The position numbers were made by a program, and so were the translations under genes. The notes below the pieces were generated by a model. The model was given only the letters and a program-made list of their open reading frames with translations. It did no database searches and had not been told where the DNA came from. Of a stretch of 64,000 bases of DNA, positions 40,797 to 50,441 are shown one piece after another; within the stretch, counting starts at the first letter, position 1, and every line of letters begins with the position of its first letter. The DNA is taken from the NCBI GenBank assembly GCA_003599025.1, contig QZIL01000021.1:1-64000 (forward strand), given 5' to 3'. The stretch comes from Nitrospiraceae bacterium (GTDB lineage Bacteria > Nitrospirota > Thermodesulfovibrionia > UBA6902).

Positions 40797-41830
40797 TCCT
40801 TGATGTGAATAATGGGATAGTTCAGTAAATTAATTATGTTCTGTTCGTCCGGTTTTTTGTAATCACTGTTTAAAAGCACATGCAGTACCGGCCTTGTTGG
40901 GTGGCCCTGATTGATTGCAGCAACCCGGCATGTTTCTCCGGTATTTAATCTGACCAGGCTTCCGACAGGGTAGACCCCGACCATATTAATAAAAGCCTTC
41001 ATTACTTTATAGTCATAGGAGTGTTTCATCTGTAATATGTTATGTACCGATTCATGGGGCATACATCTGTCGCGATGCGGCCGTGAATGGGTCAGGGCCT
41101 CATATGTGTCCGCAAGATGTATTATCCGGGAGTATATATTGAGGGATTCTCCTCTCAGGCCACGGGGATAGCCTGATCCGTCTATGCGTTCATGATGCTG
41201 AAGTGCGACCTGAACAGCTACTTCGGGCAATTCATCGGCCTCCTCCAGAATTCCGGCACTCATGAATGTATGGTTCTGTATTTCCCTGTATTCTTTAGAG
41301 GAAAGTTTTCCGGGCTGCATGGCCTGCTTCATATATTTCATCATTCCTATATCATGAAGAAATGCCGAGATACCGAGTTCTGTTAATCCGGTCTTGTCGT
41401 AACCTATGTCCTGCCCGATTTTAATTGATAATATACTCACATTGACTACATGGCTGCTGAGATAATCCTGCGCGTTCCCGGACATTAGAACAGGCAGATG
41501 ACTGTTATTGAGGAGCAACTGCTCGACAAGTTTCTCTACGCATAAATTTACAGGACCACACTTAATAACTTCATTCCCGGACAACCTGTCATGGATCTCT
41601 TTTGCAAGAGCCATTGCCATATGATAAAGGTCCGAACTTTCACTTTCATTTTGTGCAGTGCTTTTCTGCTTTTCAGAAAGCTTTGAACTGAATACATCAA
41701 AGGACGTGTCGTCCAGACCACCCGGCCCGCTATATCCCTCTGCAGAAATATCGCGCTCTGCCTGTGTCTCCTGTTCTATAGCCTTATGCCTGATATAATC
41801 TCTGTGACTGCTGGCCTTCACTTCTTTCAC
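40772..41830 (-). CDS. HD-GYP domain phosphodiesterase
   Basis: FLHDIGMMKY...QHHERIDGSGYPRGLRGESLNIYSRIIHLADTYEALTHSRPHR. Confidence 0.93.
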   Translation of the reverse strand: MKEVKASSHRDYIRHKAIEQETQAERDISAEGYSGPGGLDDTSFDVFSSKLSEKQKSTAQNESESSDLYHMAMALAKEIHDRLSGNEVIKCGPVNLCVEKLVEQLLLNNSHLPVLMSGNAQDYLSSHVVNVSILSIKIGQDIGYDKTGLTELGISAFLHDIGMMKYMKQAMQPGKLSSKEYREIQNHTFMSAGILEEADELPEVAVQVALQHHERIDGSGYPRGLRGESLNIYSRIIHLADTYEALTHSRPHRDRCMPHESVHNILQMKHSYDYKVMKAFINMVGVYPVGSLVRLNTGETCRVAAINQGHPTRPVLHVLLNSDYKKPDEQNIINLLNYPIIHIKECLKQSGD

Positions 41831-42410
41831 CCAGTCTTAAATCCGATTCCGGAGACTGCTCCGCCTTTTCAGTTACATAAATGCTTTTTGCACAATGAAA
41901 CTGACAATCCCTGATTTTTTTAAATACGCTAACTGCAAATACAGTGATGAAGCCCTACAGTCAGGCAGATAGAGCAATTAATATGCCATTACAATGAGTT
42001 ATAGGTGGTTATCCTATTGGACATATGGGTGGATAACCTATTGTTATTATTCGATAATTTCAGCGCAAGCAATTGTTGACTTACAACCTGTTGAATCGAA
42101 TGGATTTCCAGATATTCCACTTATCATAGAAGCCTCTTTTCAAAAAAGCCTGCATGTGACAGACATTCACCATCAATTAAATCTGGACATGCTCAGGCGT
42201 CAGTTGTATGACGTATTGGTGCAGCACATGTCAAAAATAATATAGAGAAACTTCTTCCTGCCCAAAATTACAAATAATGGATCTAAATTATTTTGGTGAA
42301 CAGTTGCCTCATTTGTTTTTTCATGAAAGTCTTAAGATTTTCTCTCGTGAGTCGAAAAGATATAAACCAAAAGGTAAATATGCTCTTGTAAATTTTTGCT
42401 ATAACTGCTC

Positions 42411-43400
42411 GTGAATAATATAAGAGAAAACATATCACGTAAACTTGCCAATCCCCGCACCAGGGCATATGTCCATTTTTTCTTACTGTTTATCGGCGCT
42501 GCAGGCATACTGCTTACGTCTTTGAACTGGGAAGTATTGCAGGGAATTCAGGAGAACCAGGACAAGGTACTGCATTATAAGGCAGGGCGTTTGATTGCAG
42601 TATCATGCTTTCTCCTGGTTTATTTCTGCATCCTTGCCCGGGTCCTGTTTGTAGGGGAGCACAGAAGTTCCATGACAGTCTTTCTGTTGTGGCTTCCGAC
42701 CATGCTGGCTGCGGGCCTTGTCATAGGGATTGTTGTTGCACTTGCTTTTGCAGTTATTAAGGAAACAATAGACGGAGGAGGAGCAGGTTCTGTAGAATGG
42801 CTCGATATAACAGCAACACTGGACGGCGCCGCATCACTTACAGGTCCCATAGCACTCATCATAGCTATTACACCGGTACTTATCCCCCTTGATATGCTTA
42901 TGCAACTGCCGAAACTGCTGCTGTCTGATGTCAGGACCGGCTTAAAGACATTAGACAATTATATTAAGGAAAGCAGATCTCATGAAAACCTGAAAAAACA
43001 TACTGACGTGCTCGTTGTTGAAGACGATATTATGTGCGCAACCACAGTGATGAATTTCTGCCGCAGGAATGACCTTAAGTGTCATCATATATCGACTGCT
43101 TCAGAGGCTGATACATATCTTCGGGACAATATCAGGAACATCCGTCTTGTTGTCCTTGACAATTTCCTCAGGGTAGACGAGTCCGGCAACAGAATGACCG
43201 GAGGTGAATGGCTGATGATGATAAGTGAAGAATTCCCTGTAAATAAACGCCCGTTTCTTGTGGTGATCATTTCAGGACATACAGAGTTTCTGAGAGACGC
43301 TGCTTCACAGGCGAACCTGGTATTGCAGAAACCCTGGGACCCTCACGCCTTACAGGACTTTCTCAGAGAGAATAAAATAATAAACCATAGGAGGACATAA
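42411..43400 (+). CDS. Membrane protein with C-terminal receiver domain
   Basis: Several N-terminal TM helices, then VLVVEDDIMCATTVMNFC...RLVVLDNFLR...FLVVIISGHTEFLRDAASQANLVLQKPW. GTG start. Confidence 0.8.
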   Translation: MNNIRENISRKLANPRTRAYVHFFLLFIGAAGILLTSLNWEVLQGIQENQDKVLHYKAGRLIAVSCFLLVYFCILARVLFVGEHRSSMTVFLLWLPTMLAAGLVIGIVVALAFAVIKETIDGGGAGSVEWLDITATLDGAASLTGPIALIIAITPVLIPLDMLMQLPKLLLSDVRTGLKTLDNYIKESRSHENLKKHTDVLVVEDDIMCATTVMNFCRRNDLKCHHISTASEADTYLRDNIRNIRLVVLDNFLRVDESGNRMTGGEWLMMISEEFPVNKRPFLVVIISGHTEFLRDAASQANLVLQKPWDPHALQDFLRENKIINHRRT

Positions 43401-43403
43401 CAA

Positions 43404-44534
43404 ATGATAAGAGAGAAAAGACACCTTATAGCAATTGTTGATGATGAGCCTAACAGCCTTAAAGCCATGCGGAGGCAGCTCATGGATTCTTATGATGTCG
43501 CAACGTTTAATTCTGCAGATGAACTGCTCGGCTCACTTCACAAAATAAGTCCGAGTCTGTTCATCCTTGACTGGCTGATGCCCGGGAAGGACGGGATATC
43601 TCTCTGCCGGGACATAAGAAAAATGCATCGGTTTGATCTGGTCCCCATTGCCTTTTACAGCGGGATTGATCCGTCCACTTCAAACATACAAAAAGCCCAT
43701 GAGGCAGGCGCGCAGACTTTCATCCCGAAGGCATCTTTTTCGTCATTTACGCTTATGCATATCGATACACTTGTGGACGGTTATGATCGTATGTCCAGAT
43801 ATCTGAGGCATCAAAAGACCATGCTCTCCGTACTGAAACACGATATGTCCAACCTGCTTACGGGAATAATCACCGGCATGCATGTCCTGCTGATGGACGA
43901 TTATTTTAAAAATGATCAGGTCAGGGAGGAAACAAATACGATCACTCAGGCGTGTGACAAACTTCTGACCCTTTTCGGAGACCTCAGTGAAGTAATTGTT
44001 GATAATGACCGGAATATAAACAAGCCCCTGCCCTGCGTAAAAGTCACAGAAATCAGAGCGTCCCTGCACAATTCGCTCAGGGACATCATGCGTAAAGTCA
44101 TCATTGAATTTCCGGACACATTAGAACTCGCCTGCGACCCGGTTGCAACTGCACGTGCTATTCATTACATGGTGAGGTTTGTGGATAAAACCGTAAGTCA
44201 GCATATTGATTTACTGATACGATCCGGCATGGGTGAGTCCGGAGTGACCTTCACTATTAGTCTGCACGGTAATTTCAAAGAGTGCCTTGAATCCTCCCTC
44301 ATAAATATACTCGATCTCGAAAATTATGACGACCGGCACGATTTACTGGCCGTCCAGTATTTTCAAAACTATCTGAACCAGAACAACACTGACATCTCCA
44401 TTATATATAATGGAACTGCAACCGAGATCAGTTTTCTGGTCCCTCAGCAATCTCAGGACCAGCATAGCCAGGCACAGCCGGATACAGTTTTCAGCTCCTG
44501 CGCGGCAGAAGATATCAGTGTCAGTCCGCTCTGA
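43404..44534 (+). CDS. Response regulator with C-terminal histidine-phosphotransfer/kinase-like domain
   Basis: HLIAIVDDEPNSLKAM...LFILDWLMPGKDGISLCRDIR (REC); LSVLKHDMSNLLTGI (H-box-like) without clear N/G ATP-binding boxes. Confidence 0.8.
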   Translation: MIREKRHLIAIVDDEPNSLKAMRRQLMDSYDVATFNSADELLGSLHKISPSLFILDWLMPGKDGISLCRDIRKMHRFDLVPIAFYSGIDPSTSNIQKAHEAGAQTFIPKASFSSFTLMHIDTLVDGYDRMSRYLRHQKTMLSVLKHDMSNLLTGIITGMHVLLMDDYFKNDQVREETNTITQACDKLLTLFGDLSEVIVDNDRNINKPLPCVKVTEIRASLHNSLRDIMRKVIIEFPDTLELACDPVATARAIHYMVRFVDKTVSQHIDLLIRSGMGESGVTFTISLHGNFKECLESSLINILDLENYDDRHDLLAVQYFQNYLNQNNTDISIIYNGTATEISFLVPQQSQDQHSQAQPDTVFSSCAAEDISVSPL

Positions 44535-44674
44535 GAAAAGTGCCCTGACTTAAAGAAATGGCGTGCCTTGTTTCTGACAATCAATTCTCTTCGGGTTTGG
44601 AATGATTGATCGGGTGAATTAAAAGAAGAAGTTTCCGGTGAGACACCTTATACACAGAAGTCCCGCCGGACTGT

Positions 44675-45955
44675 CTATTTGTTCATCATATCAAGAAAAT
44701 CCTTGTTGCTCTTTGTCCCCGTAATCTTGTCGAGCAGGAACTCCATGCTTTCGACTGTGCTGAGGGAATGAAGCACCTTTCTTAATATCCACATCCTCTG
44801 AAGCGTGCTCTTGTCAACAAGAAGTTCTTCCTTCCTGGTGCCCGAGGCGTTGATGTTAATGGTCGGGAATATCCTCTTGTCTACGAGTTTTCTGTCAAGG
44901 TGCAGCTCCATATTGCCGGTCCCCTTGAATTCCTCAAAGATAACATCATCCATCCTGCTGCCTGTATCAATAAGGGCAGTCGCAAGGATCGTCAAACTTC
45001 CTCCCTCTTCGATGTTTCTGGCAGCTCCGAAAAATCTCTTCGGCTTCTGGAGCGCGTTGGAATCAAGTCCGCCTGAAAGCACCTTGCCGCTTGCAGGTAT
45101 CACTGCATTGTAAGCCCTGGCGAGCCTGGTAATTGAATCCAGAAGGATAACGACGTTTTTCCTGGTTTCCACGAGTCTCTTGGACCTTTCAATAACCATC
45201 TCGGCAACCTGCAGATGCCTCTGAGGGGGTTCATCAAACGTCGAACTTATTATCTCTGCATCCACCTGTCTTTTCCAGTCAGTGACTTCTTCAGGTCTTT
45301 CATCGATCAGAAGTACGATAAGATGGACTTCCGGATGGTTTTTCTTTATTGCCTTTGCTATGGACTGGAGCAGCATGGTCTTACCTGTTCTCGGGGCTGC
45401 GACAACCATGCCTCTCTGTCCCATACCTATCGGCGTTACAAGGGACATAACGCGTGTAGAATAATCCGACTTGCTGTATTCAAGGTTTATTGCCTGAGTT
45501 GGATAATACGGTATGAGGTTGTCAAACAGGGCCCTCTCAATGCTCTCATCAGGCGGCTCATGGTTAACGGCCTCTACTTTAAGAAGCGCAAAATACCGCT
45601 CGCTCTCCTTCGGCGGCCTTATCTGTCCGGTAACAAGGTCCCCTGTACGGAGGTTGAACCTCCTTATCTGTGACGGGGAGACATATATATCATCCGGCCC
45701 CGGCAGATAACTGTAGTTCGGGGAACGGAGAAAACCAAAACCATCCGGTAGAATCTCGAGTACCCCCTCCCCGAAAATCAGACCGGTCTTTTCAGTCTGG
45801 GCCTGGAGAATAGCGAAGATCAGGTCCTGCTTCCTCAGACCTCTCGCACCTTCAACGCTCAGTCCTTTTGCCATCTTTGTCAGCTCATCGATCGTCTTTT
45901 CTTTGAGATCCGTAATATTCATGCTATCTCCTTGATTATTGCTTTTGTTTGCCAT
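44675..45955 (-). CDS. rho: Transcription termination factor Rho
   Basis: [106 protein letters not shown]. Confidence 0.98.
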   Translation of the reverse strand: MANKSNNQGDSMNITDLKEKTIDELTKMAKGLSVEGARGLRKQDLIFAILQAQTEKTGLIFGEGVLEILPDGFGFLRSPNYSYLPGPDDIYVSPSQIRRFNLRTGDLVTGQIRPPKESERYFALLKVEAVNHEPPDESIERALFDNLIPYYPTQAINLEYSKSDYSTRVMSLVTPIGMGQRGMVVAAPRTGKTMLLQSIAKAIKKNHPEVHLIVLLIDERPEEVTDWKRQVDAEIISSTFDEPPQRHLQVAEMVIERSKRLVETRKNVVILLDSITRLARAYNAVIPASGKVLSGGLDSNALQKPKRFFGAARNIEEGGSLTILATALIDTGSRMDDVIFEEFKGTGNMELHLDRKLVDKRIFPTININASGTRKEELLVDKSTLQRMWILRKVLHSLSTVESMEFLLDKITGTKSNKDFLDMMNK

Positions 45956-46229
45956 GGGATAATACTTCCTCTCTTAGCGGGAATACATTTTCTTGATAAA
46001 ATCTGCTCTTGGAGGTTTGTAACCTTTCAGCCTCAAACGGGATTGTTAAAAAGAAGATTTGTTATCCAAATAGTATAATAGTTTAATTTATTTGTCAATA
46101 CTAAAACCAGCCATTAAAAATATTTATTTTCAGGGTGTAGCCCGGATTCATCAGGGTATTAACGGCGGCATTTAAGTACAGATATTAAGCTTAATTGCTT
46201 TTTTAATACGGTCTCTGCAAAATATTCCC

Positions 46230-46559
46230 ATGCCCGGTCAGACTGACAAGGAAATTGTTATTTTCATCACAGCGCCGAACGAGGATGAAGCGGCCCGTAT
46301 CGCCCGCTCCCTTGTCGAAGCCCGCCTCGCTGCCTGCGCGAATATAGTCAGGAACATCCGCTCGATATACACCTGGCAGGGAAGCGTCCAGGACGATACC
46401 GAAGTCCTCATGGTAGTAAAGACCCGAGAGGTCCTGTTCGAGGCAGTATCGGCCAGGGTCAGAGAGCTCCACAGCTACGATGTGCCTGAGATCATAGCGC
46501 TGCCGATCATAGACGGTTTTCCGGACTATCTTAACTGGCTTAGAGGATCAACTGAATGA
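46230..46559 (+). CDS. cutA: Divalent-cation tolerance protein CutA
   Basis: VEARLAACANIVRNIRSIYTWQGSVQDDTEVLMVVKT...HSYDVPEIIALPI. Confidence 0.96.
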   Translation: MPGQTDKEIVIFITAPNEDEAARIARSLVEARLAACANIVRNIRSIYTWQGSVQDDTEVLMVVKTREVLFEAVSARVRELHSYDVPEIIALPIIDGFPDYLNWLRGSTE

Positions 46560-46577
46560 AACGGGAGGTCAAATAAC

Positions 46578-47045
46578 ATGGAGGAAAAACTCACCGAAGA
46601 ATTAGAGGACTCCTTAAAGGGATGGAAAGAAAAGACCCCTCTTGAAAGCAGGGGGTTCCTGACATGGGAAAAGGACCTGGTATTTACATCAAGGATACGC
46701 GGATATTCATTCGAATATGACCCGGCCGCGCAGGAGGGCTGTTTCCCCACCGACACCCTGCTGATGAGCGTGGCCGGCTGCCTGGGGATAGATGTTGTCA
46801 TGTTTCTTCAGAAAATGCGGGCAGAGATCAGCGAATTTGAGATCGAAACATCAGGTGAGCGAAATCCCGTGCCGCCGCAGTATTTCAAGGCGATCAATAT
46901 GGTTATCAATATTGCCGGGAAGGGTATTACACCAAAAAAAATGGACCGGGCCATTTCACTTTCACAGGAAAAGTACTGCTCGGTCTATCATTCACTGCGC
47001 AAGGACATTGAATTCAAGGTGAGCTACAAGATCAGTGAGGCTTAG
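46578..47045 (+). CDS. OsmC family protein
   Basis: DTLLMSVAGCLGIDVVMFLQKMRAEISEFEIETSGER...KYCSVYHSLRKDIEFKVSYKI. Confidence 0.9.
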   Translation: MEEKLTEELEDSLKGWKEKTPLESRGFLTWEKDLVFTSRIRGYSFEYDPAAQEGCFPTDTLLMSVAGCLGIDVVMFLQKMRAEISEFEIETSGERNPVPPQYFKAINMVINIAGKGITPKKMDRAISLSQEKYCSVYHSLRKDIEFKVSYKISEA

Positions 47046-47494
47046 GATACACCGAGTTCTTTTTTGAGCCAATCTTCGAGTTTCCCTGTAATCGGGTACA
47101 TACCTGCGATACAGTCCGGGACCTTGCACTTCATTGCAGCCAGCAGCAGCTCTTCCGGGATGTCAATAATGCAGCCTACGTTCTGGCTCATCATACGCTT
47201 CAGCAGCATGATCATGAGCATCGGCTTATCATTTACGAGGTCCACATAGAGCATATAGCCGCTTGTGATATCAATTAGTTTTCCGGACTCACTGCGCGGG
47301 CCGGAGGAAGGGCTCATAAATATTTTTGGAGTTACTTCCCACCTTATGCCCTGAATGAAAGACTGGTTCTGCTTAACGTCATTAATGCTTATCAGTTTCA
47401 CGGGTTTTATTATAATAAAAAAATATTCATTTTGTTTATAATTAAAAAAATCAAAAGGAGTCCACAATATGAACTGCCTGTTCTGCAAAATCAT
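47042..47494 (-). CDS. Conserved hypothetical protein (start uncertain)
   Basis: Reverse-strand ORF overlapping the HIT gene 5' end by 26 nt; the real start is probably internal (e.g. ...KPVKLISIND). Confidence 0.55.
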   Translation of the reverse strand: MILQNRQFILWTPFDFFNYKQNEYFFIIIKPVKLISINDVKQNQSFIQGIRWEVTPKIFMSPSSGPRSESGKLIDITSGYMLYVDLVNDKPMLMIMLLKRMMSQNVGCIIDIPEELLLAAMKCKVPDCIAGMYPITGKLEDWLKKELGVS

Positions 47495-47810
47495 AGCAAA
47501 AGAAATTCCTTCAAAAACCGTTTATGAGGATGAAACCGTACTGGCTTTTGAAGACATAACTCCCCAGGCCCCGGTCCATATTCTGATCATCCCCAAAAAG
47601 CACATATCAACAATACTTGAAATAGATAAAGATGACCACGAATTGATAGGGCATATGTTTGAAGTCGCAAACACACTCGCAAAAGAGAAAAAGGTAGCTG
47701 AAAGGGGCTTCAGGCTTGTGATGAACTGCAACCGCGAATCAGGCCAGACCGTCTTTCACATCCATCTCCACCTGCTTGCAGGAAGGGCCATGCACTGGCC
47801 CCCGGGGTAG
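47469..47810 (+). CDS. HIT family hydrolase
   Basis: CLFCKIIAKEIPSKTVYEDETVLAFEDITPQAPVHILIIPKKHI...QTVFHIHLHLLAGR. Confidence 0.96.
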   Translation: MNCLFCKIIAKEIPSKTVYEDETVLAFEDITPQAPVHILIIPKKHISTILEIDKDDHELIGHMFEVANTLAKEKKVAERGFRLVMNCNRESGQTVFHIHLHLLAGRAMHWPPG

Positions 47811-47928
47811 TCAAAGAGATTAAAGAATTAAGATTTATAATTTAAAGTTAGAATTGTACGGGATCAATCATCCTGCCTTATATCTAAAATCTAGAATCTT
47901 TAATCTTAAATAGTGAATTTATATCTCC

Positions 47929-48627
47929 ATGGACAAAAAGACCAAAACATCATACAAGACAGTTCTTGTAAAAATATACCGGGCACTGTTCAGCCACTTC
48001 GGCCCCCAGCACTGGTGGCCGGGTGATACGCCTTTTGAAATAGCAGTGGGCGCTATACTTACCCAGAACACAAATTGGGGAAATGTAGAGAAGGCCATCA
48101 GCAATCTGAAAAAGAGCTGTTCGCTTGACGCAAATGTCCTGCATAAATTGCCTCACGCAAAACTTGCCTCTCTTATAAAACCTGCCGGGTATTTCAATAT
48201 AAAGGCAAAAAGACTGAAACACTTCCTTGCATTTTTGACAGATCAGTACAGCGGTGTAATTGAATACATGAAAGATGAAGACCTTCATCTTCTCAGGCGG
48301 CAGCTGCTTGAGGTGAACGGTATAGGACCCGAGACAGCAGACTCCATTCTGCTCTATGCTCTCGATAAACCGACCTTTGTTATTGATGCGTATACAAAGA
48401 GGGTGCTGATAAGACACAACATCATGCCGGAAAATGCAACATACCACGAGATGCAGGAGCTTTTCCACAAAAATCTGCCGTCAGATGTACCCTTATATAA
48501 TGAATACCATGCACTGCTTGTCATGACAGGCAAACACTACTGTAAACCAGAGCCCAGATGTCAGGGATGTCCCCTGGAAGGGAAATACTTGTTGCAGGGC
48601 AAAGCGCTGCCCTGCCCAGGCAGATAA
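47929..48627 (+). CDS. Endonuclease III-like HhH-GPD DNA repair protein
   Basis: AILTQNTNWGNVEKAI; LLEVNGIGPETADSILLYALDKPTFVIDAYTKRVLIRH; Fe-S cluster Cys CKPEPRCQGCPLEGKYLLQ. Confidence 0.93.
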   Translation: MDKKTKTSYKTVLVKIYRALFSHFGPQHWWPGDTPFEIAVGAILTQNTNWGNVEKAISNLKKSCSLDANVLHKLPHAKLASLIKPAGYFNIKAKRLKHFLAFLTDQYSGVIEYMKDEDLHLLRRQLLEVNGIGPETADSILLYALDKPTFVIDAYTKRVLIRHNIMPENATYHEMQELFHKNLPSDVPLYNEYHALLVMTGKHYCKPEPRCQGCPLEGKYLLQGKALPCPGR

Positions 48628-48636
48628 TACCAATAT

Positions 48637-49335
48637 ATGGATAACTTGTTAGACATAAAAAAAACACATACCAAAGGCAGGAAATTCGGCAGGATGAGCA
48701 GGAGGGAGCATGACGCGCTTAGAACCATTCTCCCTATGGTAAAACTCAGCACAGAGACAATGATGGACGGGACCGAGGTCTTTGGAAGGGAGGCCCCTCT
48801 GTACCTTGAAATAGGGTTCGGCAACGGGGGCTTCCTGCTCGAAAAGGCGGTTACTACCCCTCAACACGATTTTATCGGTATAGAAATTTATGTGACCGGG
48901 ATATCAAAACTGCTGGTTAATCTCGTCAGCACAGACAATCCCGATGCCCTAGCCGTTACCAATGTGAGGGTATTCAATAAAGACGCTATGAGCGTCCTTA
49001 TAAATAATATCCCTCCCGGCTCTCTGGATGGAGTTTATATTCTCTTTCCGGACCCGTGGCCCAAGAAGAAGCATAAGAAGCGGCGGCTCATAAATCCCGA
49101 ATTGGCGGTCATCCTTTTTTCAAGACTCAAGACTGAGGGTTATGTAGTCGTTGCTACAGACAAGCAGGATTATGCTGAAGACATAGAGAGAGCTTTCATT
49201 TCCTCCGGCTTCAGAGCGGTAATGGAGGGGCCTTCTGAAATAGATAAAACAACTTATGCATTGAAGGCCTCTAAAGAAAACAGGGAATTGAGGGCATACA
49301 GGTTTATTAAGGGCAATTTGAGTCTGCCCGAATAA
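48637..49335 (+). CDS. trmB: tRNA (guanine-N7-)-methyltransferase
   Basis: LYLEIGFGNGGFLLEKA, VYILFPDPWPKKKHKKRRLINPE. Confidence 0.95.
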   Translation: MDNLLDIKKTHTKGRKFGRMSRREHDALRTILPMVKLSTETMMDGTEVFGREAPLYLEIGFGNGGFLLEKAVTTPQHDFIGIEIYVTGISKLLVNLVSTDNPDALAVTNVRVFNKDAMSVLINNIPPGSLDGVYILFPDPWPKKKHKKRRLINPELAVILFSRLKTEGYVVVATDKQDYAEDIERAFISSGFRAVMEGPSEIDKTTYALKASKENRELRAYRFIKGNLSLPE

Positions 49336-49448
49336 GTCTGCGTAGTCTCAGCGGGCCTATCTTCTTGTTTAATAAACAATAATACTGCTTAATATACTGC
49401 CTCCTAATATAAATAATGCCACTATTTATATTAATATTAAAATATATC

Positions 49449-49477
49449 TTGACATTGCAATTAATACACTGTATTAT
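49449..49477 (+). promoter_or_regulatory. Sigma70-type promoter for the accessory operon
   Basis: TTGACA - 17 nt - TATTAT (ttgacattgcaattaatacactgtattat) ~45 nt upstream of the ATG at 49523, in an AT-rich intergenic region. Confidence 0.65.
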
Positions 49478-49522
49478 TTTCAATAAATAACAAATTATAT
49501 TTTGATATACAGAGACCGTTTC

Positions 49523-49768
49523 ATGAATCAAAAATCAAAATCAGCAAGTAAAATCGAAGAAAACAGACACGAGCGTTTTAAAAGAATCGCTGCTAAAAGG
49601 ACCAATGAGCTCCTCGAAAAGATCAGGATACTCGGCAATTGCTCCAATAAGAGTTCTTATGAATATACTGAAGAGGAAGTTAATAAAATCTTTAGCGAGA
49701 TAGATAAACAGTTGCGATTAACTAAGTCGAGGTTTTCGGCGGGGAAGAGGGAGAGGTTTAAGCTGTGA
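49523..49768 (+). CDS. Small hypothetical protein (81 aa)
   Basis: MNQKSKSASKIEENRHERFKRIAAKRTNELLEKIRILGNCSNKSSYEYTEEEVNKIFSEIDKQLRLTKSRFSAGKRERFKL; highly charged, helical. Confidence 0.75.
   Translation: MNQKSKSASKIEENRHERFKRIAAKRTNELLEKIRILGNCSNKSSYEYTEEEVNKIFSEIDKQLRLTKSRFSAGKRERFKL
49702..49768 (+). repeat. Imperfect direct repeat flanking the ORF6N gene, copy 1
   Basis: agataaacagttgcgattaacta...ggggaagagggagaggtttaagctgtga; compare 50376-50441. Confidence 0.75.
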
Positions 49769-49795
49769 AAACAATAAACTTCAGGGGACATTATT

Positions 49796-50350
49796 ATGCA
49801 AGTCAAGGAGGGCTCTTATCACATGGAAAAAGGGACATCGATCATACCCATTGAACGGATTGAACATTCGATACTTCTGATTCGCGGTGAAAAGGTTATG
49901 CTGGATGCTGACCTTGCAGCACTATATGGGGTAACAACAAAACGTCTCAATGAACAGGTAAAGCGTAACAGAGACCGCTTCCCCGAGGACTTCATGTTCC
50001 AGCTAACTGGCAAAGAAAAAGCAGAGGTGGTCGCAAATTGCGACCACCTCAAAGCGCTGAAATTCTCACCTAATTTACCATATGCCTTTACGGAACATGG
50101 GTCGATTATGCTTGCCACTGTATTAAACAGCCCGGCTGCAGTACAGGGAAGCATTCAGGTCGTGCGTGCCTTTGTCCGGCTGCGCCAGATACTTGCTTCC
50201 AACGCTGAGCTTGCACTCAAGCTTAACGCTCTGGAAAATAAATACGACGCACAATTTAAAGTGGTCTTTGACGCAATCCGTCAGCTTATGACCACACCGG
50301 GACAGCATAAAAGAAAAATTGGGTTTTTAAGGGAGAAGGAAAGTAAATGA
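49796..50350 (+). CDS. ORF6N domain protein (KilA-N type)
   Basis: IERIEHSILLIRGEKVMLDADLAALYGVTTKRLNEQVKRNRDRFPEDFMFQLT...YAFTEHGSIMLATVLNS. Internal start at 49823 has a better Shine-Dalgarno. Confidence 0.93.
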   Translation: MQVKEGSYHMEKGTSIIPIERIEHSILLIRGEKVMLDADLAALYGVTTKRLNEQVKRNRDRFPEDFMFQLTGKEKAEVVANCDHLKALKFSPNLPYAFTEHGSIMLATVLNSPAAVQGSIQVVRAFVRLRQILASNAELALKLNALENKYDAQFKVVFDAIRQLMTTPGQHKRKIGFLREKESK

Positions 50351-50375
50351 AGCGACCAGGATTTTCTCTGTAATT

Positions 50376-50441
50376 TATAAACAGTTGCGATTAACAAAGG
50401 CAATGTTTCTGTTGGGGAGGAAGGAGAGGTTTAAGCTGTGA
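50376..50441 (+). repeat. Imperfect direct repeat flanking the ORF6N gene, copy 2
   Basis: tataaacagttgcgattaacaaaggcaatgtttctgttggggaggaaggagaggtttaagctgtga; ends on the GTG start of the next gene. Confidence 0.75.

Noticed and set aside
41994-42245. 83-aa plus-strand ORF between the HD-GYP and receiver genes
   Set aside because: No recognisable domain, weak translation signals and unusual composition; could be a remnant but unsupported.
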